64,000 nt of DNA from Nocardia puris (GCF_003315035.1 NZ_QNRE01000012.1:1-64000), one strand, 5' to 3'; shown: positions 14,978 to 24,702, numbered from the stretch's first letter. A program made the numbers and translations. The notes: a model not told the origin generated them from the letters alone.

Positions 14978-17617
14978 ATGGCTGCTCTATCCGCCAAGCG
15001 TGGTGCCGCACGGGAAGTGGGCCGGCTGGCCAGGTGGCTTCCGTATTACGGCGTCAAGGGGTACCGGGATTTCCGGCGCAGCGGATCCAAGCAGCAGGTG
15101 GCGGTCAATTTGCGGGAGTTCCTGCTCCGCATGGGACCGATGTACACCAAGGCCGGGCAGATCCTCGGCACGCAGACCGGCCTGTTCGACGCCGACGCCA
15201 TCGCCGAATTCCGGCACCTGTTCGCGGACATGCCCGCGATGACGCCGGCCGAGACCGAGGCGCTGCTGCGCACGGCGGCGCATCCGGACCTGCGCGGGCG
15301 GCTGACCTCGTTCGATCCAGTGGCGATCGCCGCGGGCACGGTGGCCCAGGTGCATCGCGGCCGTCTGGACACCGGCGAGGAGGTCGCCGTCAAGATCGTG
15401 AAAGCGGGTGTCCGGGAGCGCCTCTCGGCGAGCACCGCGGCGACCGCCGGGATGCTGGCCACGGTGCAGAAGCTGTTTCCCGCGGCCCGGTCCTACGACG
15501 CGCTGAGCCATTTCGCCGAGCTGCGCCCGTTCCTGGTCGAACAATGCGATATGCGCTTGGAGGCGCAACGCCAGGAGCAGGTGCGGTCGAATTTCGCGTC
15601 GCATCCCTTCGTGCGGGTCCCGCGCGTCCACCGGGAACTGTGCTCGGAGGACATCCTGGTGATGGAATTCATCGGCGACGCCGTGCCGGGCACCGCATTC
15701 GAGCAGTGCCGGTTCCCCAAGGACGAACTCGCCCGCCGCATGCAGGACACCTTTTACACAATGGCGTTCTTCCACGGGCTGTTCCACGTCGACCCGCACC
15801 CCGGCAATATGATGCTCACCCACGACGGCGAGATCATCATGCTCGACTACGGCTTGGTCGGCTCCCTGTCGGAGGACGGCAAGTGGGCGCTGGCCTCGTT
15901 CTACTACGGGTGCATCCAGAAGCAGTGGGACCGGGCGGTGGACCGCTTCATCGACGCGTTCACCGTTGCGCCGGAAGCGAATTCGGCGATCCCGGCGTCG
16001 TTCCGGCAGGACCTGATCGATGTGCTGCGCTACCACTTCGACGAGAAGACCGACGCGTGGTCGACCATGGGCTTCTTCGACGACGCCACCAAGGTGCTGC
16101 GCGGGGCGAATTGGCGGCTCACCACCGATTTCACCCTGCTGGGCCTGGCCTTCCTCACCGGTGAGGGACTGATCAGCGCGGTGGACCCGCGGATCGACAT
16201 CTGGTCGAACGCGCGGCGCTTCACCGACCGGTTCTCGCCGTTCATGAGTGAGGAGCTCAAGACGCTGTTCGACGACCGGATCGCCGGCCACATGCCGAAG
16301 TCGATGGCCGTCAAACAGGACGGCGAGCGAGCCCTGATCGCGCAGACGCACATGGACCGCTACGTGCTGCCCAGCGAATACCCGCTGATCGTGGACACGG
16401 CCGAGGGCTGCACGATCACCGATATCGACGGCAACACCTACATCGACCTGGCCAGCGGTTTCGGCCCGCACATCCTGGGCTATCGGCCCAAGGTGGTGGT
16501 CGAGGCGGTCACGACCGCGATGGAGAAGGGCGCGGTCAACGCGATCGGCAACGCCGCCGAGGTCGACCTGGCGCAGCTGATCGGCGAGGCGTTCGGCGGC
16601 GGGAAGTCGGTGGTGTTCACCAACTCCGGCACCGAATCGGTGCTCACGGCCTCGCGGATCGCGCGCGCCGCGACCGGTCGGGACCGGATCGCGAAGTTCG
16701 AGGGCCACTATCACGGCTGGTCCGATCAGGGCATGGTGTCGTCGTGGTTCCGCTACCGCGGCAGCGCGGCCGAGCCGGAGCCGGTGAGCAACTCGGCGGG
16801 CGCGCAGCGCAGTGTGGTGGACAACACCCTTGTGCTGCAATACGGTTCGCCCACCTCCATCGATCGCATCCGCCGCAACGCGGATTCGCTGGCGGCGGTG
16901 CTGATCGAGCCGATGCCGTCGATGGCCGTCGACTACGACCTCGAGTTCCTGCGCGCGCTGCGCGCGGTGTGCGACGAGACGGGCGTGCTGCTGATCTTCG
17001 ACGAGGTGGTGAGCGGCTTCCGCGTCACCTACGGCGGTGTGCAGACACTGACGGGTGTGGAACCGGACCTGACCTGCCTGGGCAAGATCGTCGGCGGCGG
17101 GCTGCCCGGCGGCGCGGTGGTGGGCCACGGCCGGGCGATGTGGGCGGCGCGCACCACGAACGATCCGTTCGAGGACTGGGCGACCCGCGCGTTCTGCGGC
17201 GGCACCACCAGCGGCAACTCGGTGTCGACGGCGGCGGGCGCGGCGGTGCTGCGGCACCTGCGCGACAACCCGGCCATCTACACCGAACTCGACGCGCGCA
17301 CCGACTATCTGCGCGACGGGCTGCGGGCGGTCGCGGAGCGCGAGGGCGTGCCCGCGACGGTGAGCGGCAAGCACACGCTGTTCAGCATCGGCTTCGACTA
17401 CGCCAAACCCGCACTACCGCGGGACCAGACGGCGGGCAGCCACGTCAAGGCCACCCTCGCGCTGGCGTACTACATGCGACTGAACAACGTGTATCTGCCC
17501 GAGCTGCACACGATCCTGCTCAACGACGCGCACACCTACCGCGATCTGGACACCGTGGTGGACGCGTTCGGCACCAGTGTGGCGGAGATGAAGCGGCACA
17601 ACTTCTTCGTGCACTGA
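14978..17617 (+). CDS. UbiB/AarF (ABC1) kinase fused to a class III aminotransferase
   Basis: 879 residues in two full domains. Residues about 1 to 440 are an AarF/UbiB atypical kinase: KxGQ motif YTKAGQILG, the Ala/Gly-rich loop AAGTVAQVHRG, lysine in VAVKIVK, HVDPHPGNMM and MLDYGLVG. Residues about 450 to 879 are a PLP-dependent class III aminotransferase resembling glutamate-1-semialdehyde aminomutase: YIDLASGFG, TNSGTESVLTASRIA, LIFDEVVSGFR (PLP-ring aspartate) and the Schiff-base lysine in LTCLGKIVGGGLP. The start at 14,978 has GGGAGGG 6 bases upstream. I know no standard protein with this pairing. It heads an operon with an MMPL transporter (77-base gap) and a saccharopine dehydrogenase-like enzyme, suggesting synthesis and export of an amino-containing lipid or specialised metabolite; that is an inference. 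Confidence 0.9.
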   Translation: MAALSAKRGAAREVGRLARWLPYYGVKGYRDFRRSGSKQQVAVNLREFLLRMGPMYTKAGQILGTQTGLFDADAIAEFRHLFADMPAMTPAETEALLRTAAHPDLRGRLTSFDPVAIAAGTVAQVHRGRLDTGEEVAVKIVKAGVRERLSASTAATAGMLATVQKLFPAARSYDALSHFAELRPFLVEQCDMRLEAQRQEQVRSNFASHPFVRVPRVHRELCSEDILVMEFIGDAVPGTAFEQCRFPKDELARRMQDTFYTMAFFHGLFHVDPHPGNMMLTHDGEIIMLDYGLVGSLSEDGKWALASFYYGCIQKQWDRAVDRFIDAFTVAPEANSAIPASFRQDLIDVLRYHFDEKTDAWSTMGFFDDATKVLRGANWRLTTDFTLLGLAFLTGEGLISAVDPRIDIWSNARRFTDRFSPFMSEELKTLFDDRIAGHMPKSMAVKQDGERALIAQTHMDRYVLPSEYPLIVDTAEGCTITDIDGNTYIDLASGFGPHILGYRPKVVVEAVTTAMEKGAVNAIGNAAEVDLAQLIGEAFGGGKSVVFTNSGTESVLTASRIARAATGRDRIAKFEGHYHGWSDQGMVSSWFRYRGSAAEPEPVSNSAGAQRSVVDNTLVLQYGSPTSIDRIRRNADSLAAVLIEPMPSMAVDYDLEFLRALRAVCDETGVLLIFDEVVSGFRVTYGGVQTLTGVEPDLTCLGKIVGGGLPGGAVVGHGRAMWAARTTNDPFEDWATRAFCGGTTSGNSVSTAAGAAVLRHLRDNPAIYTELDARTDYLRDGLRAVAEREGVPATVSGKHTLFSIGFDYAKPALPRDQTAGSHVKATLALAYYMRLNNVYLPELHTILLNDAHTYRDLDTVVDAFGTSVAEMKRHNFFVH

Positions 17618-17694
17618 CGAAGTTCCCCGGCCTGGCGCGGATCGAATCCCGTTCCGCGCCAGGTATTCCCACGACGCGCGAAGGCGACCCGACT

Positions 17695-19983
17695 ATGCAC
17701 AACCCCGACGACGAACGGCCAGGTCTCGCGCTCACCTGGGCGCGGCAGTGTTACCGGCTCCGATGGCCGCTGGCCACGCTCTGGCTGCTGATCCTGGTGG
17801 TCGGCGGCATCCAGTTCGACCGGCTGGAGAACCACCTGCGCCTGCCCGACTATTCGATCTCCGGCTCGGATTCCGAGCGCACGGCGACGCTGCTCGCCGA
17901 ACGCTTTCCGCGTCTCGGCGCCGAGCAGGTGGCGGTGGTCGTCACCGGTGACGATCCGGGGGCGGTGGCCGCGGCCACGCGTGCCGTGACGCCCGCGGTG
18001 CGCGATCTCGAGGGTGTCGGCGAGGTCGTCGACCCGACGACGCCGATGGCGGGCACCGAACTCCTCGCCGACGACCGGCGCACCGCGATGGTGCTCCTCC
18101 CGCTGCACGGTTCGGTGTCCGACCGCGACGCCACCACGGACCGGATCGAAAATGCCTTACGCACAGTGGATCTCCCACCGGGAACCGCGGCCGATCTGAC
18201 CGGTGAGACGCCGCTGAACAAGGCGCTGGCCGATGTGGAACGCCGTGATCAACTGCGCGCGGAGATCGTCGGGCTCACCTTGGCACTCGTCCTGCTGCTG
18301 TGGGGTCTGCGGTCGGTGCTGGCCACCGCGCTGGCGATCTGCGCGGCCGGGCTCGGCGTGACTCTCAGCAGCATCGGCATCGCGGCACTCTCGGGGGTAG
18401 CGGAGACCTCGCAGTTCGCGCTGGTGGTCGCCACGATCATCGGGTTGGCGGTCGGCGTGGACTACGCGCTGTTCATGGTGAGCCGATTCCGTGAGCAACT
18501 TCCGGGCCGAACGGCCGGGCCGGTGACCCGCGACCAGGTGATCGCCGCGCTGAGCACCTGCATGCGGACGTCCGGGCACACCGTGATCGTGTCCGGTGTC
18601 ATCGTGATGGTGTCGCTGTGCTCGATCCTGATCATCGACGGACCGGTGTTCCGGGACATCGCCATCGCGGCGGCCCTGGTGGTGCTGTGCGCGATGCTGG
18701 CGGCGGTCACAGGATTGCCCGCGCTGCTGGCGATTTCGGCGTCGCGGTTGCGCCTGCGCGCGCCCGCCACCGGCGAGCCGGACGGCCGGTGGTACCGGTG
18801 GGTGGCCTTCGTGCAGCGACGACCGGTGGTGCTGGGCGTTCCGGCGGCGGCGTTGCTCGTGGCGCTCGCGCTGCCCGCCGCCGGCATGCGGCTCGGACTC
18901 GACCTCGGCATCCCGACCCTGGCGAGCACTCCGGCGGGCGCCGGGTACGCGTCCGCCGCACAGGCTTTCGGCGGATCGGCGGTAGCCCCGATCTACGTGA
19001 CCGCGTGCGCCGAGGTCGAACGCCCGCTGACCGGGGACGAGATCACCGCGATACAGGGCTATTTCGCCCGCACCGGACCGATGGACGAAGTCCTGTCCGC
19101 CGCTTCGGTTTTCGACACGCCCATGCCCGGCGGACTCGGCGGCCTGCCCGACACCCCGCTGGGTGCGGCCGCCGACGGCGTGCTCGTCGACGATGTGCGC
19201 GCGCCACGGTGCCTGCTGGGCATGGTGCAGTCCGCGCACGCAGTCGACGCGCCGCAGACGGTCGAGCTCGTCGAAAAGCTCCGCGACTCCGGGCAACTCG
19301 CAGCACCCGGTGTAGTGGTCGGCGTCGGCGGCATGGCGGCCCAGTACACCGATATCGCGAGCGAGACGGGGCGGATGTTCCTCGCCGTGGTGTTGCTCGT
19401 CCTCGCACTCTCGCTGATATACCTGGTGGTGACGCTGCGCAGCGTGGTGATCCCGGTCAAGGCGATCGTGCTCAACGCCCTGGCCACGGCCGCCTCGCTC
19501 GGGGCGACGGTGGCGGTGTTCCAGCACGGGTACGGCGAGTCGGTGCTGCGGTTCGACAGCGTCGGCACCATCCAGGCGTTCCTGCCGGTGGCGATGTTCG
19601 CGGTGCTGTTCGGATTGTCCATGGACTACGAGGTTTTCATGGTGCAGCGGGTGCGCGAGGAGTACCTGCGCTGCGGCGACAACCGGGAGGCGGTGCGGCG
19701 GGCGATGGCCGCGGTGGCGCCGCAGATCACCATCGCCGGGCTCATCATGATCGCGGTGTTCGGGTCGCTGGTGGTGGCGGATGTGCTGGAGCTCAAGCAG
19801 ATCGGGTTCGGGCTGGCGGTGGCGATCGCGATCGACATCACCGTGATGCGGTTGATTCTGGTGCCGGTGCTCATGTCGGTGGCCGACTCGTGGAACTGGT
19901 GGTTCCCGTTCGGGAAGCGGAAGCGGGGGAATCCCGCGAATCCCCACCTGGTACCGGACGTCACAGATAGTGTCGCGGTGTAA
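17695..19983 (+). CDS. MMPL/RND-family lipid transporter
   Basis: 762 residues from ATG 17,695 (MHNPDDERPGL), with AAGGCG about 9 bases upstream. MMPL proteins are proton-driven exporters of lipids or other hydrophobic products in the inner membrane. The layout is the usual duplicated one: TM1 near residue 25, a periplasmic loop, five TMs (about 190 to 365) with the GVDYALFMVSR signature, then a second half with its own TM, loop and a TM bundle carrying SMDYEVFMVQRVREEY. Both signatures hold the Asp-Tyr pairs that carry protons. It follows the UbiB-aminotransferase fusion by 77 bases and precedes the dehydrogenase-like gene by 25, so it is probably the exporter for that pathway. Confidence 0.92.
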   Translation: MHNPDDERPGLALTWARQCYRLRWPLATLWLLILVVGGIQFDRLENHLRLPDYSISGSDSERTATLLAERFPRLGAEQVAVVVTGDDPGAVAAATRAVTPAVRDLEGVGEVVDPTTPMAGTELLADDRRTAMVLLPLHGSVSDRDATTDRIENALRTVDLPPGTAADLTGETPLNKALADVERRDQLRAEIVGLTLALVLLLWGLRSVLATALAICAAGLGVTLSSIGIAALSGVAETSQFALVVATIIGLAVGVDYALFMVSRFREQLPGRTAGPVTRDQVIAALSTCMRTSGHTVIVSGVIVMVSLCSILIIDGPVFRDIAIAAALVVLCAMLAAVTGLPALLAISASRLRLRAPATGEPDGRWYRWVAFVQRRPVVLGVPAAALLVALALPAAGMRLGLDLGIPTLASTPAGAGYASAAQAFGGSAVAPIYVTACAEVERPLTGDEITAIQGYFARTGPMDEVLSAASVFDTPMPGGLGGLPDTPLGAAADGVLVDDVRAPRCLLGMVQSAHAVDAPQTVELVEKLRDSGQLAAPGVVVGVGGMAAQYTDIASETGRMFLAVVLLVLALSLIYLVVTLRSVVIPVKAIVLNALATAASLGATVAVFQHGYGESVLRFDSVGTIQAFLPVAMFAVLFGLSMDYEVFMVQRVREEYLRCGDNREAVRRAMAAVAPQITIAGLIMIAVFGSLVVADVLELKQIGFGLAVAIAIDITVMRLILVPVLMSVADSWNWWFPFGKRKRGNPANPHLVPDVTDSVAV

Positions 19984-20008
19984 CCGGATGATCTGAGGGG
20001 AGCGTGCG

Positions 20009-21214
20009 ATGCGGGTGTTGGTTCTGGGCGGGGCGGGCGAGGTCGGGCGGGCGGCCGCCCGGGTACTCGGCGCCGACGCGGAGGTCGATCAGGTGGTGAT
20101 CGCCGATCTGGCCGCGGACCGGGCGCGCGCCGTCGCCGCGGAACTGGGCGAGAAGGCGACGGCGGTGGCCGTCGACGTGACCGACCACGCGGCGCTGGTC
20201 GCGCGGATGCGGGAGGCCGACGTGGTGGTGAACACCGTGGGGCCGTACTTCCGGTTCGGCCCCGGCGTGCTGCGCGCCGCCATCGACGCCGGACGCGACT
20301 ACGTCGATGTGTGCGACGACCCCGCACCCACCGTGACCATGCTCGACATGCGTGCCGAGGCCGAGGCCGCCGGGATCACCGCGGTCCTCGGCATCGGCGC
20401 GAGCCCCGGACTGGCGAACCTGCTGGCCGCGCACGCTCTGGCCGGCTTGGACCGCGCCGAGACCGTGATCACCGGCTGGAATCTCGCGATGGCGCAACCG
20501 GAGTCGCGCTCGTGGCGGCCCAGCGCCGCGGTGGTGCACGGTATCGAGCAGGTCAGCAACACCATTCCGGTGATCCGCGGCGGCGAACAGGTGTGGGAGC
20601 GGCCGCTGCGCCGCACCGTCGTCGAGTACCCGGGACTGGGCCGGGCGACGGGGTGGACCTTCGGCCATCCCGAACCGGTGACCCTCGCCCGCACGTTTCC
20701 CGATATCCGGGAGAGCGTGAATCTCGCGCTGGCGCCGCGATATGTGGCCGGGGTGCTGACGTTGCTCGGTCGCGGCGTCACCCACGGGGTGCTCAGCCGC
20801 GCTAGCGCCGCGTCCGTCGCCGCGCTCGCCGAGAACCTACTGCCCTCCGGATCGGTCGGGCTGCTGGCCGGGTCGACCCTGCCGCCGCTGTTCGCCCTCG
20901 CCACGGGTGAGCGGGACGGCGCGCCCGCCACCGTCGCGTGCGCGCTCGGGCAGGTGCCGGGGCTGACGATGGCGGAGGTCACCGGCATTCCGCTGGCCGT
21001 CGGCGCGCTGATGCGGGCGCAGCGGCCCGGCGTGCACCCGCCGGAAGCCGTGTTCACGCCGGACGAGTTCTTCCGGCGCCTGGCCCCGCACTGCGTCGGC
21101 AGACCGACGCCGGAATCGCTCGCGGTGGTCACCGCCAGCTATGAGTCGGAGGCGGCCAATGCCGAAGCACTGCAACGGGGTTCGCTGATCACGGCGCTGC
21201 TGGCGGGCAGGTGA
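20009..21214 (+). CDS. Saccharopine dehydrogenase-family NAD(P)-binding protein
   Basis: 401 residues. The N-terminus is a Rossmann fold (MRVLVLGGAGEVGRAAARVL) and the family's second motif VVNTVGPYFRFGPGVLRAAIDAGRDYVDVCDD follows at about 72 to 104. These enzymes act on amino acid or lipid substrates by NAD(P)-dependent redox chemistry. GAGGGGAG lies about 8 bases before the ATG. It is the third gene of the UbiB-aminotransferase/MMPL operon; its substrate is unknown, but an amino-containing intermediate made by the aminotransferase would fit. Confidence 0.87.
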   Translation: MRVLVLGGAGEVGRAAARVLGADAEVDQVVIADLAADRARAVAAELGEKATAVAVDVTDHAALVARMREADVVVNTVGPYFRFGPGVLRAAIDAGRDYVDVCDDPAPTVTMLDMRAEAEAAGITAVLGIGASPGLANLLAAHALAGLDRAETVITGWNLAMAQPESRSWRPSAAVVHGIEQVSNTIPVIRGGEQVWERPLRRTVVEYPGLGRATGWTFGHPEPVTLARTFPDIRESVNLALAPRYVAGVLTLLGRGVTHGVLSRASAASVAALAENLLPSGSVGLLAGSTLPPLFALATGERDGAPATVACALGQVPGLTMAEVTGIPLAVGALMRAQRPGVHPPEAVFTPDEFFRRLAPHCVGRPTPESLAVVTASYESEAANAEALQRGSLITALLAGR

Positions 21215-21262
21215 CCGGCCGGGGCGGCGTTGCGTAGCTCGCCATCCCAGCGCGACCGAGCG

Positions 21263-22057
21263 TCAGAAGTCGAAGCCGCCGCCGAAATCTCCGCCACCGC
21301 CCCAATCGCCGCCGCCCCAGTCGCCACCTTGGTCGCCGCCGCCCCAATCGCCGCCCTGGTCGCCGGCATCGAGCCCCTGATCACCCCCGGCGTCCAGTCC
21401 GTCCTGGTAGCCCTCGCCGTAGCCGCTCTCGAAGCCTTGCGCGCCGTAGGCGACACCCGACATCCCCGCGAACAGCGAGGTGAACAGCAGGGCCGAGCCG
21501 ACGCCCCACGCACCGGCGATCAGCGCCGGGCGCCACCACGGTTCGGAGTACCAGCCCGCCGGGACGGGACGGCCGGCGACGCGGCCGCCCGGGTAGTAGT
21601 TGGGGGTCGCGGAGGAGGGCTTCGGGGAGGCGGCGATCTCGCGGCCCTCGAAGTCGACGACGCGGTCCTCGGTGACGCGGCCCGCGCTCGACTGGCCCTC
21701 GAGCTCCGGGATGGCGGGGCCGGGGTCCATGTCCATGGCGGTGCGCGCGGCGCGGATGTAGTAAAGGCCTTCCAGCGCCGTCTGTTTCGCCAGCCGCGCC
21801 TGGACGGGGGTGCGGGCGAGGTCGATCTGGGAGCCCGCGGCCGTGTGCCGTTCGGCGGCGTCGGCCAGCGCCTGCTTCGCCGCGTCGTTGCTACCGGTCA
21901 GGTTGTAGATCTGGCCGCCGAGCCGCTCGTTCACCTGCCTGGCGTCGGCGAGCGCGTCGGCCAGGTCGTTCTCCGACCGCTGCTTGTTCAGATTCCCGCG
22001 CGTGAACAGCAGAATGGCCACGAGCGCGAGCACGACGAGGATCAGTACCACTTCCAT
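21263..22057 (-). CDS. DUF1542-type membrane-anchored protein with Gly-Asp-Trp repeats
   Basis: 264 residues from ATG 22,057 (MEVVLILVVLAL), which has GGAGG about 10 bases upstream. One N-terminal membrane helix (2 to 19) is followed by a coiled-coil-like helical stretch (about 20 to 90), a proline/arginine-rich linker, a second hydrophobic segment (about 180 to 205, ALIAGAWGVGSALLFTSLFAG), and a C-terminal tail of tandem GGDWGGGDQ-type repeats rich in Gly, Asp and Trp. From memory this matches nocardial proteins labelled DUF1542. Function unknown. Convergent with the dehydrogenase-like gene. Confidence 0.78.
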   Translation of the reverse strand: MEVVLILVVLALVAILLFTRGNLNKQRSENDLADALADARQVNERLGGQIYNLTGSNDAAKQALADAAERHTAAGSQIDLARTPVQARLAKQTALEGLYYIRAARTAMDMDPGPAIPELEGQSSAGRVTEDRVVDFEGREIAASPKPSSATPNYYPGGRVAGRPVPAGWYSEPWWRPALIAGAWGVGSALLFTSLFAGMSGVAYGAQGFESGYGEGYQDGLDAGGDQGLDAGDQGGDWGGGDQGGDWGGGDWGGGGDFGGGFDF

Positions 22058-22144
22058 CGTCCATCCGCCTCCGGCGTCGAGGGATATCAATGCCGTCGAG
22101 TTTACTGATCGATAGCAGAGGGTGGAGAAACTCTTTGCTCGCTC

Positions 22145-22981
22145 TCAGATCCCGAGAAACCCCCGCACGATCCGGGCCACCTCGTGCGGACGTTCGATAT
22201 GCGGGGAATGCCCTGTCCCCCGGATGATTTCGACCCGCGCGCCCGCCGCGCGATACCGGGCGACGGTCTCGTGCACCGAGTACATCCGGTCCCGGTCCCC
22301 GTGCAGGACCAGCCAGGGCCTGCCGAGCGCCCGGCCCTGGGCGTCGAGCGGGTCGGCCGCGAGGCGGGCCCGGCGGACGGGCAGGACCTCGCGGAACATG
22401 CCGGGGCTCATCGCGCGGTAGTCGAGCACCGGGCGGTCGGGGTGGTCGAAGGCGTTGTCCTGCGGGAAGCCGGGCGCGAAGGCGGTGCCCATGGCCGCGC
22501 GGACGGCGGGCGACGGGCTGAGCCGGTGGATCGGCCGCACCAGCCACCCGGCGGCCTTCAGCACGCCGTCGCCCGGCAGGTCCGCGTAGCTGTAGTCGGG
22601 AGCTTGCCCGATGATTCCGGCCCGTTCGACGATCGGCGTGCGGCGGGCCAACGCCATGGCGACGTCCGCGCCGTAGGAATGCCCGAATGCGGCGACCCGA
22701 TCGATGTCGAGTTCGCCGAGCAGTGCGTGCGCGGTGCGGGCCTGCGCTTCGGGATCGAGACCGGTGTCGCCGCCGGTCGCGCCGTGCCCGCGCAGGTCGT
22801 AGCGGATCACCCGGTGGTCGGCGGCGAGCAGGCGCGCCAGATCCCGGAACCAGTGCACCGAGGACGCGAACCCGTGGACGAGCAGCACGGCCGGGGCGTC
22901 CGGCGGCCCGTCGACGCGGACGTGCACGGGCACGCCGTCGGCGATGATCGTCGTATCGGTGGCGGGCGCAGTCGCAATCAC
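22145..22981 (-). CDS. Alpha/beta hydrolase
   Basis: About 278 residues from GTG 22,981 (MIATAPATDTTIIADG). The fold's landmarks are all present: oxyanion HGFASSVHWF, nucleophile GHSYG, the acidic residue in HGDRDRMYS, and the catalytic histidine in GTGHSPHIE near the C-terminus. The substrate cannot be told. The frame remains open to an ATG-equivalent at 23,035 with no clear ribosome binding site for either start, so the start is uncertain. It is divergent from the adenylate cyclase gene. Confidence 0.88.
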   Translation of the reverse strand: MIATAPATDTTIIADGVPVHVRVDGPPDAPAVLLVHGFASSVHWFRDLARLLAADHRVIRYDLRGHGATGGDTGLDPEAQARTAHALLGELDIDRVAAFGHSYGADVAMALARRTPIVERAGIIGQAPDYSYADLPGDGVLKAAGWLVRPIHRLSPSPAVRAAMGTAFAPGFPQDNAFDHPDRPVLDYRAMSPGMFREVLPVRRARLAADPLDAQGRALGRPWLVLHGDRDRMYSVHETVARYRAAGARVEIIRGTGHSPHIERPHEVARIVRGFLGI

Positions 22982-23173
22982 CCGCCCATCATGCCGTTCC
23001 GCCCACTCCGGGTGAGGGTCCCAGCACCGGACCACTTACACGCGCCACCCCGGCCGCGGCTCCGGCATCAGTCGCGCGCGACCACCCGTTAGACCCACCG
23101 CACCCCTTGTGACGTGCCCCAACGCACCCACCTCGGGCCTGAATTGTCGTGCTTTCGCCGTAAGGTGGCTGAT

Positions 23174-24169
23174 ATGGCGACGAGCGAAGTTTCCCGGCTG
23201 GTCCAATCGGCGGTGGAGGAATGCCTGCTCGGTGGCGAGCGCAAGTACACCCGCGTCGAAGTGGCGAAACGGTCCGGCGTCTCGCCGGAGGTGTCACGGC
23301 GCCTGTGGACGGCGCTCGGCTTCCCCGCCAGCTCCGACCCAGAGGTCGACTACACCGACGCCGACGTGGCGGCCGTGCGCGACTTCCGCGGCCTGAAGGT
23401 GGCCGAGAAATCCGACCTGCGCCAGCAGGCGGCGACCGCGCGCACCATCGGCCAGGCCATGGCGCGGCTCGCGGAGTGGCAGGCCGATCTGGTGCTGGCC
23501 GAGATCGGCGCCCAGATCGCGGCCGCCGAAGCCGAGGGCCGCGACCCGGCCGAGGTCGCGAAAGCCGCCGCCGAACGGACCATCTCGGTGGTGCAGGAAC
23601 TCCAGAGCTACGTGTGGCGACGCCACCTCTCGGCGGCGCTGTCGCGCTCCTTCGACGGCGGCGCGACGGCGGAGGACTCCACCCGCACGCTGGCGGTCGG
23701 CTTCGCCGACATGGTCGGCTACACCCGGCTCACCCGGCACCTGCACCCCGACGAATTGTCCACGCTGCTGGAGGCTTTCGAGTCCACCACCACCGCCGCC
23801 ATCGCGGAGAACGGCGGCTGGGTGATCAAGCACGTCGGCGACGAGGTGATGTTCGCGGCGGAGACGGCCGTCGACGGGGCACGCATCGCGATCGCCATCC
23901 AGGAGTCCACCATGATGGTCGGCGGCACACCGGAATTGCGTGTCGCACTCGCGTACGGCGAAGTGCTGCAACGCTTCGGCGACCTGTACGGCTCGGTGGT
24001 GAACATCGCCTCCCGGCTCACCGGCGTCGCCCGGCCCGGCACCATCCTGATCGACGACGCCGCGGCCGAGGAACTGGCCGACCACCCGGAGTTCGAGGTG
24101 CGCAACCTGCGCAGCGTGCGCGTCCGCGGATTCAACCGTCTGCGCCCGCACACGTTGCGCGCCAACTGA
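23174..24169 (+). CDS. Class III adenylate cyclase with N-terminal regulatory domain (Rv1264-like)
   Basis: 331 residues. Makes cyclic AMP from ATP. The N-terminal 150 residues (MATSEVSRLVQSAVEECLL and on) resemble the pH-sensing regulatory domain of mycobacterial Rv1264-type cyclases. The C-terminal cyclase domain has VGFADMVGYTRLT with the first metal-binding Asp, KHVGDEVMF with the second metal Asp and substrate lysine, and LYGSVVNIASRLTGVARPGTILID with the transition-state Asn/Arg. AAGGTGG lies about 9 bases before ATG 23,174. No transmembrane segments, so it is cytosolic. A cAMP-phosphodiesterase-like gene lies only 2.1 kb downstream. Confidence 0.92.
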   Translation: MATSEVSRLVQSAVEECLLGGERKYTRVEVAKRSGVSPEVSRRLWTALGFPASSDPEVDYTDADVAAVRDFRGLKVAEKSDLRQQAATARTIGQAMARLAEWQADLVLAEIGAQIAAAEAEGRDPAEVAKAAAERTISVVQELQSYVWRRHLSAALSRSFDGGATAEDSTRTLAVGFADMVGYTRLTRHLHPDELSTLLEAFESTTTAAIAENGGWVIKHVGDEVMFAAETAVDGARIAIAIQESTMMVGGTPELRVALAYGEVLQRFGDLYGSVVNIASRLTGVARPGTILIDDAAAEELADHPEFEVRNLRSVRVRGFNRLRPHTLRAN

Positions 24170-24252
24170 TTTCCGATCCCGAGTCGACCTCTAGGCTGCG
24201 TCCGGCCAGGCCGATGGTGGCCGCGAGCAGATCCCGCGGGCACGAACGCACC

Positions 24253-24651
24253 TCACACCGCCGCCGCGACCGCACCCTCCGCACGCTTCGCCCGCCGATC
24301 GGCCGCCAGCAGCAGACCCGCCGCGATCAGCAGGATCGGCCCCGGCGACGGCCCGAAGAACCACAGGTCAATGATGGTCGTCACCACCAGCGTCCAGGCG
24401 ATGAACGTCGGCGGCGTGAGTCCGCGCCGATCCATCCACAGCACGAGGAACCCGACGACGGCGAGCGGGATGCCGAAGCTGCCGAGGGTCAGCCAGTACG
24501 CGCCGTTGGCGGAACTCATCTCGGCGAGTTTCTCTCCCCACAGCTCCCGGCCGATCCACGCCCCCGCGTGCGACGGCGCCGTGAGCGCCAGCGCGATCAG
24601 CGTGTGCGCCACCCCGATGAAAACGATCAGCCCGCCGGCCCACTTGACCAT
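24253..24651 (-). CDS. Four-TM membrane protein, DUF6463-like
   Basis: 132 residues with four predicted membrane helices: near 5 to 25, 55 to 72, 82 to 97 and 103 to 118. The sequence (MVKWAGGLIVFIGVAHTLIAL) resembles the DUF6463 family of actinobacterial membrane proteins. It is divergent from the TetR gene; the shared promoter region carries a perfect palindrome, so it is the probable target of that repressor. Function unknown. Confidence 0.82.
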   Translation of the reverse strand: MVKWAGGLIVFIGVAHTLIALALTAPSHAGAWIGRELWGEKLAEMSSANGAYWLTLGSFGIPLAVVGFLVLWMDRRGLTPPTFIAWTLVVTTIIDLWFFGPSPGPILLIAAGLLLAADRRAKRAEGAVAAAV

Positions 24652-24702
24652 CGGAGTTCTCCCTTCTCGTGGCGCGGCACGGGTGACACCGCCCGCCGCG
24701 CG

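Noticed and set aside
14987..17374. A 795-codon minus-strand frame opposite the UbiB-fusion gene
   Set aside because: Histidine/arginine-rich translation of the complement; the plus strand gene has intact catalytic motifs throughout.
16744..17694. Upstream extension of the MMPL frame by about 317 codons
   Set aside because: It overlaps the aminotransferase domain out of frame; the ATG at 17,695 has a ribosome binding site and begins the TM1 region.
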